Shown here piece after piece: positions 58,267 through 64,000 of a stretch of 64,000 bases of DNA; the stretch's first letter is position 1; the number at the start of each line of letters is the position of its first letter. The notes under the pieces were generated by a model. It was not told the DNA's origin. It saw only the letters and a list, made by a program, of their open reading frames with translations, and ran no database searches. Origin of the DNA: Sclerotinia nivalis (Eukaryota; Ascomycota; Leotiomycetes; Helotiales; Sclerotiniaceae); the NCBI GenBank assembly GCA_029531795.1, contig JAPEIS010000002.1, forward strand, positions 1,984,001 through 2,048,000, written 5' to 3'. The position numbers and the translations under genes were made by a program.

Positions 58267-61200
58267 ATTCCTTTTGTGAACTTTAAAGTTCTGAATACTA
58301 TTCTTCTATTGTCTTGATAATAACAAATAATTCTTTGTTGTAAATCTTATAATTGTATTCCGTTGTTGTATATTTAAATGAAAAGTAAATAATTGAATAC
58401 AAAACGTTATCATCATTGTATTACAAAAGAACTCCTTCTGAAGCCCAATCAGAAGCATCGGTTTCCAAAACAGTTTTCCGCTTATAATCAAAGTATACCA
58501 AAACCGGCGTTATTGTGAAAGCTCTTTTTAAAGCGTCAAAAGCCTTTATATGATCTGTGATCCAATCCTATGTAATATTCTTCTACAAAAGATTGTTGAA
58601 AGAGCAATAAATCTTTGAAAAATCTTTTATAAAACATCGATAGAAATTAACGAAACCGAGAAATCATTGTAAATCCTTTATATATAAAAGCAATTCCCAA
58701 AATATAATAACCGTAATCTTTTCTTGATCCATTTCGATACTTTCGGTTATAATGATAAAATCTAAATACTTTGTCTTTATAGTTTCGAATTCGTATTTAT
58801 TAATATCAATCTGTAATTCAGTATCTATTAACTTTTAAACTATTTGATAGATATACTCTTTATATTTTACAGGATTATCGAAATAGATTAAAATATCATC
58901 GAGATATACAATGTAATACTTGTCCAATTCGTCGAAAAGTATATGATTGATATAATATTGAAACGATGCAAGTGTATTGTAGAGATCGAAAGATATAACC
59001 AAAGATTCAAAAAGACCAAAATGAATAATGAATATAGTTTTTTATTCATTTTTTTCAGCGATTTGCAATTTGTTGAATATTACAATGATATCAAGTTTGG
59101 TATAAATTTTTGTATTGCAAAAAGCATCCAGTGTTTCGCGAACGATAAATAATGGATAATGATTCTTTATAGTAATATTATTTAGTTCTCGATAATTTTG
59201 ACAAATACAGATCCTCCCTTCTGGCTTGGCAGCCAATAACAAAGAAGAGGCGCATTGCGATCTCGATTCCTGAATAAACCCTTTGAAGAGATTATCATCA
59301 AACCATTTGTATACTACTATCAATTCTATTGACAATAAAAAACGGTTTTTGAAATAAGATAACTCTTTATTAAACATCAATTCAATTTTGTAATCCCAAA
59401 TTCGACAAGGTAGCAATTTATCTATATAACATAGGAGAAAAACAGAAAATTTGTCTTGTAATTATATAAAAAGCCTTTATCGTATTTGATCGTTATTAAA
59501 AAAAGATTTGCTAGTTAAAAATTTGTCGATATCAACTTCAAAGACCTTTCATAAATGAAACAGCTTGTAATAATCGTATATAAAATCATAAAGTTGCGAT
59601 AAGATTCTAAAGAGTATCTTTATTATATTGCCTTGCCTTTATAAAATCGATCGAAAATCCCCTTCTATAAATATCAAAGATAATATAACTTATCGCAAAT
59701 AATCTTGCTCAATAATTTTCTATACAATATCTAATTCATCCCATATCAATCGGATAACCCGAATGTTATCTTATTAACAAAACGAAACAAAATTAGAAGC
59801 TTACAATTAACAAATATCATCTATATTTGGACTTATATCTTTGTAAATAGACATAGGAAATTCTTCAACAGAAAATAAAGGCAAACGGTTTTTTGAATTG
59901 TAAATAAACCGACACCGATTTGCAATCTTTAAGATCGATTTTGAATATAAACAATTAAGAATTATCTATACTTGATTATTTAGTTCTCCACAATGCTTTA
60001 TTCGATAATAATTCATACCAAACATCAAACCCTGCTGAAATTCAAGATCAATAGAAGAATCGTTAGATTGTAATATATAATCTTCATCTAATATCTCTTC
60101 AATAGAAGGTTTTTTATAAAAAGTTCTTTTAAAAGTAGAAAACGTTTGAATAGATGAACAATCGATATCGTTCTTTAGACAATCCTCAATATATAGAGAG
60201 CGGTATTTATAAACTGTACATTTAGCTTTTATATCAAAATCGGTAAGGAATTTATTTAAAGGTTCGATAACATCAACGATCTATTGTAGAATAACTTTTG
60301 TTAGATTCTTTTGTTCCTTAATCGGAGATGGGATTGTTGGTATAGTAATTGGCTCTGAATTATAATACGCTAAACAATTGGAAGCACAATAGTTTAAAGA
60401 GAATATTAAATTCATCTTTATTCAATTGATAGTAAGATTGTAGTATTATAATTATAGTAAGCCAAAGATTAACGGTGTCTTTGATGAAAGCTGGATAATA
60501 TAAAACGATCAATACTTATAGTGATCCTTTATAGCGATTTCCATCACAAAATATTCTGTAATTCTATTGACGACCTTTCCATCGGCAAGTCGAAATTCGC
60601 AAGGGTGAGGTAAGAATTGTATTTTAATATTGTATTTAAAAGCAAAAAAATGATCAACAAAGGCTTTTTCAAAATATTTATTATCAATGAGATTTGTAAT
60701 AATAAAAGGATTTTCATATATAGAAAATATAATAATTTTAACGAATAGAGATTTGCTATTCATAAAGTTGAATTGTAATGGTTTATCTTTATCCATTCCT
60801 CGATTTACCTTCTTGTCTTTAATATTCCTCTACGAACAATTTTTCGTAAAAGTTAATCTTTTCCCTATTCAGGACTTTCCTTGATTGAACTGGATATAAA
60901 GACAACCTTTTCTGGCTCAATATAGTCTTGCTATTGTATTTAATTCAGATGCTGTTGGCTTTGTACCCAATTATTAGTATATCCTTTTCGAAATCTATTG
61001 CGATTATTATTAAACTTATTAACACTTCGAAAAGCCGGAACGGTAGTATATTGATTGGGGGCCGGATTAGTTGAAACAATAGTATTACAATTGGAAAAAG
61101 TATTAATGAGAGTTTGTTTGTCAAGAAGAAGATTATTATTGATATCATAAATAATATAATAATCAATTTGAAGGTAACCGATTTTACTACAACAATTGCA

Positions 61201-62518
61201 AAAAAACGCAGAATTAAACTTCTTTTTTTTATTTTGCAGATTTTTTTTCTGTTGTCCTTTTTATTTCATTATATCAAAATCTATAGGGTTACCATCAACA
61301 ATAGATACTTTACCAGAATTTTTGTTATAATACTCAACGTCACAAAGATTCTAATTCCAAATAGAGAATTTCTTTTGCCAATTATTAATATCATCGGCCG
61401 TACAAGGGTTCGAGTTACCAATGACCAAAGTTCGAAGGGGGACTGTAACCTTTTGCTTTATCGTATTAACAATCTCGCAATCAGATTTGTGATAAGAGTT
61501 AGCAAGATAAAACAATATAGAAAAGAAAGCTGAAAAGGATTCCTTTGAACCTATAGAAAGCTTATCGAATTTGAACGAAGTTTCTTTTTCGATATCCATA
61601 GAGATATATAATTTATCCAATTTGATCAAAAACGAAACAGCAGAATCGAAGCAAATAGGATCGTCAACGAATCTGATGATATCTGTAATACACTTTTGTT
61701 ACGCTTAATTATCGAGAAGATTAATAATATAACTAATTTTCTTTTGTTCGAAAACAAAAAATTGTGAATCGATTATTCAACAAAATTGCAAATCCAACTT
61801 CCAGAACTGATAGTCCTTTTGTCGGACAAGAATATTAAATCTTTCGTCTTTAAAAACGAATAGATCTTTTTGAGTTTAATAAAGAGTAATCGATTTCTAG
61901 CTAATAATAGCATCATCGATATCCAGCTGAGCTTGTTTACCAATTAGAATACAAAAAAGCTCAACGTTTTCCGCTTTGAATTCCTCGATCTTATTTGTTT
62001 GAATAACGATATAGATAGTTTGAATAGTAAAGCAATTTTCGATAATAAAGAAAATATAATTCAAATAAATAGTTTATTCATTAGGATTAGTAATGAGGTT
62101 TGATATCATTGAAGTATCCAATTCTGTTAGGATTTGTGTAATAGTAGGTCATTGGTCGAAGATTCGTTGGATTTCAGTATGAATTCCTTCGATAAAAGTA
62201 GGAGTCGTATTATCAACAGATGTAAAATCGGAAACCATTGTAAAAAGAATTACAATTGTACAAAGTAATCGATAGGGAATTTGCGATTATACAAAAACAA
62301 TCAAAAACAGATACAAAAGTTTATAAATAAATACAATCGTATAAAAGCAATCAAGGATCAGAAGTTATACAAAAACAGATAAGAAATACGATTGTACAAA
62401 AACAGGCGAATTACGATGACGCAAAAGCAATCGAAAATAGATACAGAAGTCTACAAATGATTTGGCAAGGCTAAATTACTTTGTAAAGTGATAGAACCTT
62501 TGAAAAAGTAGTACAAAT
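58267..62518 (-). pseudogene. gag, protease and RT/RNase H segment of B copy II
   Basis: Co-linear with 53547-57799 of copy I. On the minus strand, gag begins at ATG 62238 (IEGIHTEIQRIFDQWPTIT). The protease region lies at 60509-60796, RT at 59042-59416 with the catalytic box in frame near 58900, and RNase H at 58306-58491. All are interrupted by many stops. Confidence 0.82.
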
Positions 62519-62681
62519 TATCATGGTAAAGGAAAAGGTATATGTAGGTTTGATTTATTGTTGTACTACAAGGAGGAGAAGAAGGTCAAGGAGGTGACCT
62601 GACTATATAGAAGTGAGTGTATGTATGTGTGCTTAAGGCATATATGATCATGTGCAGGTGAAGGGAGATGAACCCGTAACA
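62519..62681 (-). repeat. 5' LTR of B copy II
   Basis: 163 bp, plus-strand ends TATCATGG and CCCGTAACA, followed by the ATTTT duplication at 62682-62686. About 15 transitions separate it from its partner LTR at 41173-41335. Confidence 0.92.
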
Positions 62682-62686
62682 ATTTT

Positions 62687-63159
62687 TATTATTCGTAAAA
62701 AGGAAAATCTAGTTAAATGACTTTATTAAAGGATTCCAAAAAAAAATTTATATATGAAAAACATCGATTTGGAAGAGAAATATCTGTAGAAATAACTCTT
62801 CAACTAAAAACTATAATAAAAGAAATATAATACCTTTTGTTGAGATTCTTCAGGTCTTTAAAATAGAATTTTTTGGGAGTGCTCTCTAATCCAATGGAGT
62901 TATATATTGCCAATCTCGCCAAGGTTGTGGCACCTACCTACATATGAACTTCTGAAGGTCTCACCCTATGCAGGCGGAAAGATCTAGGATGTACGACCTT
63001 ATCTTGAAGTAAATATACTTTGTATTCATAAGTACCCATTATATATTTGTTCCATATTCGACTCCCAAGAACCGGTTAATCCCTTAGGTAGGTATAGGCA
63101 GGTATCTAATATATACAAATACAATAATAGGTTTACAACCATCCATATCCTCACTTCTA
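62687..63159. other. Right flank of the nest and 3' flank of the Rad5-like gene
   Basis: AT-rich up to about 62880, then normal composition. It continues the sequence that B copy II entered at 41172. No gene is seen. Confidence 0.5.
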
Positions 63160-64000
63160 CTAAGAAAGAAGTTCTTTAATATCCTCAATTCGCTGTAATT
63201 TCTTTTCCTCATCACTCATCATACCCAGCGAACTCGCACTATCCAGAAACCATTAGCATCGCATTTCCAGTTCATACAAGCACAACAAGAACAAAGAAAA
63301 ATGAAGGGAAAGAAGGAACCACGAAACTCACATAAACCTCTTCCTCTCCTGTACCCTCAACATCCGTTCCTCTACACTCCCCTTCACAATAAACCTCTTA
63401 ACGAGCACCTCATCCACTTGACCCATTCGATGAACACGATCAATAGCCTGCGCCTCAACCGCAAAACTCCACCACGGATCCATCATAAAAACTCTTTTCG
63501 CCATCGTCAAATTAAGACCTACACCGCCCGCTCTCAAACTAAGGAGAAGTACTACACCTTTTTCACTATTTTTGAATTGTGTAAGGACTGCTGCTCGAGC
63601 TTTTTGAGCCATGGATCCATCAAGACGGAGGAAAGGGATTGAGGAACGAGTTAGGGCTGGTTCGATTAGAGAGAGGAAGGAAGTGAATTGGCTAAACACG
63701 ACGGATTTTGTAGATGGGGATTCTTTGCGGAGAGTTTTGAGGTGGGTTAAAAGAGCTGCGATTTTAGCGGATCCGTTTGAGCCGATTCGCTGGAGGCTTA
63801 TTTTTGGTTTCCCGTTTTTGCTTTCTGGATGACCTTCATCTTTTACTACTTCGAAGATATCATGTGAGTTGAGGAGTTCACGACAGCTGAAACAGCGAGG
63901 CGATTCGCCTTTGTCGGTTTGATGTTTGATGTAATCTAGTAGACATTTCTTACATGCTGAATGCCAGCATCCTGTAACGGTTTGTTCGATCATTGGTTCT
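63160..64000 (-). CDS. RAD5: Rad5-type SNF2 helicase/RING ubiquitin ligase, 3' part, runs off the window
   Basis: Rad5 polyubiquitinates PCNA and remodels stalled replication forks in error-free DNA-damage tolerance. The last exon is 63160-63238. A 93-bp intron (63239-63331) separates it from the exon running from 63332 past the window end. The joined end reads ASSLGMMSDEEKKLQ...IKELLS, typical of the family C-terminus. Visible are the second half of the RING finger (GCWHSACKKCLLDY...CFSCREL) and helicase motifs: VVFSQFTSFL, LRLDGSM, LSLRAGGVGLNLTMAKRVFMMDPWW and QAIDRVHRMGQ. The N-terminal HIRAN and DEAH parts lie outside. A Rad16-like relative cannot be wholly excluded, but the C-terminal block favours Rad5. 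Confidence 0.9.

Larger units (their letters stand above)
41173..62681 (-). mobile_element. Ty3/Gypsy element B, copy II: outermost element of the nest
   Basis: A minus-strand element whose two 163-bp LTRs lie 21 kb apart because three later insertions split it. It is flanked by the 5-bp duplication ATTTT (41168-41172 and 62682-62686). Its own sequence consists of 41173-41649, 49363-51211, 57968-57975 and 58267-62681, which join in order and align throughout with B copy I. It encodes gag, protease, RT, RNase H, integrase and a chromodomain, all heavily interrupted. A GAGGAGGGGGTAT purine tract precedes the 3' LTR on the minus strand. Total own length is about 6.75 kb. Confidence 0.9.

Noticed and set aside
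41173..62681. CRISPR-like or tandem array from four similar 163-bp blocks
   Set aside because: The four blocks are paired LTRs of two nested copies of element B, with target duplications and internal coding sequence.

Overview
The window looks like nuclear DNA of a filamentous ascomycete, most likely a leotiomycete close to the Sclerotiniaceae (Botrytis/Sclerotinia-like). The reasons are short GT-AG introns of 50-93 bp with CTAAC/CTGAC-type branch points, fungal gene families (arrestin-like adaptor with PPxY motifs, EMC1, mitochondrial-type TCD dehydratase, Rad5-like helicase, DUF3632, FluG/DUF3435), and AT-rich islands of LTR retrotransposons whose sequence differences are almost all C/T or G/A transitions, the signature of repeat-induced point mutation (RIP). 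The genus is inferred from general resemblance, not proven.

Layout. 1-5.2 kb: a long intergenic stretch and one arrestin-like gene. 5.7-15.5 kb: a first AT-rich island with a LINE reverse-transcriptase relic, a solo LTR (family A), a 5.6-kb chromodomain Ty3/Gypsy element (here called D) and an 18-bp minisatellite. 15.5-39.1 kb: gene-bearing DNA with a single-exon sulfotransferase/HAD fusion, EMC1, an SDR lacking the usual catalytic Lys, a decayed RNA 3'-phosphate cyclase, a BTB-like protein, a divergent VOC/TCD gene pair, a secreted Ser/Thr-rich protein with an apple-like tail, and a divergent pair of a cysteine-free RNase T1-like protein and a DUF3632 protein. 39.3-62.7 kb: a second AT-rich island, made of a FluG/DUF3435 relic and a retrotransposon nest. 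63.2-64 kb: the 3' end of a Rad5-type gene that runs off the right edge.

The nest at 41173-62681 can be fully ordered from LTRs and target-site duplications (TSDs). The outer element, B copy II (minus strand, 163-bp LTRs, TSD ATTTT), has been opened three times. The openings are element A (plus strand, 255-bp LTRs, TSD CTGGC), B copy I (minus strand, 163-bp LTRs, TSD GTGAG) and a 286-bp solo LTR of a third family C (TSD CTCGA). A second C solo LTR sits inside element A (TSD CTACC). Unfilled versions of the A, B-copy-I and C insertion sites can be read in B copy I. The A, B and D LTR pairs differ by many transitions and no transversion that I found, while the two C LTRs are nearly identical, so C is probably the youngest layer.

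Points deserving most attention: an unrecognised extra open frame downstream of the chromodomain in element A with a basic nuclear-localisation-like tail; the sulfotransferase-HAD fusion; the signal-less RNase T1-like protein with all catalytic residues and a 15-nt exon, divergent from a DUF3632 gene; and LTRs ending TG...TA rather than TG...CA in families B and D.

All gene models are hand-spliced from the sequence. Exon sums divisible by three and restored family motifs are the main support. No database search was possible.
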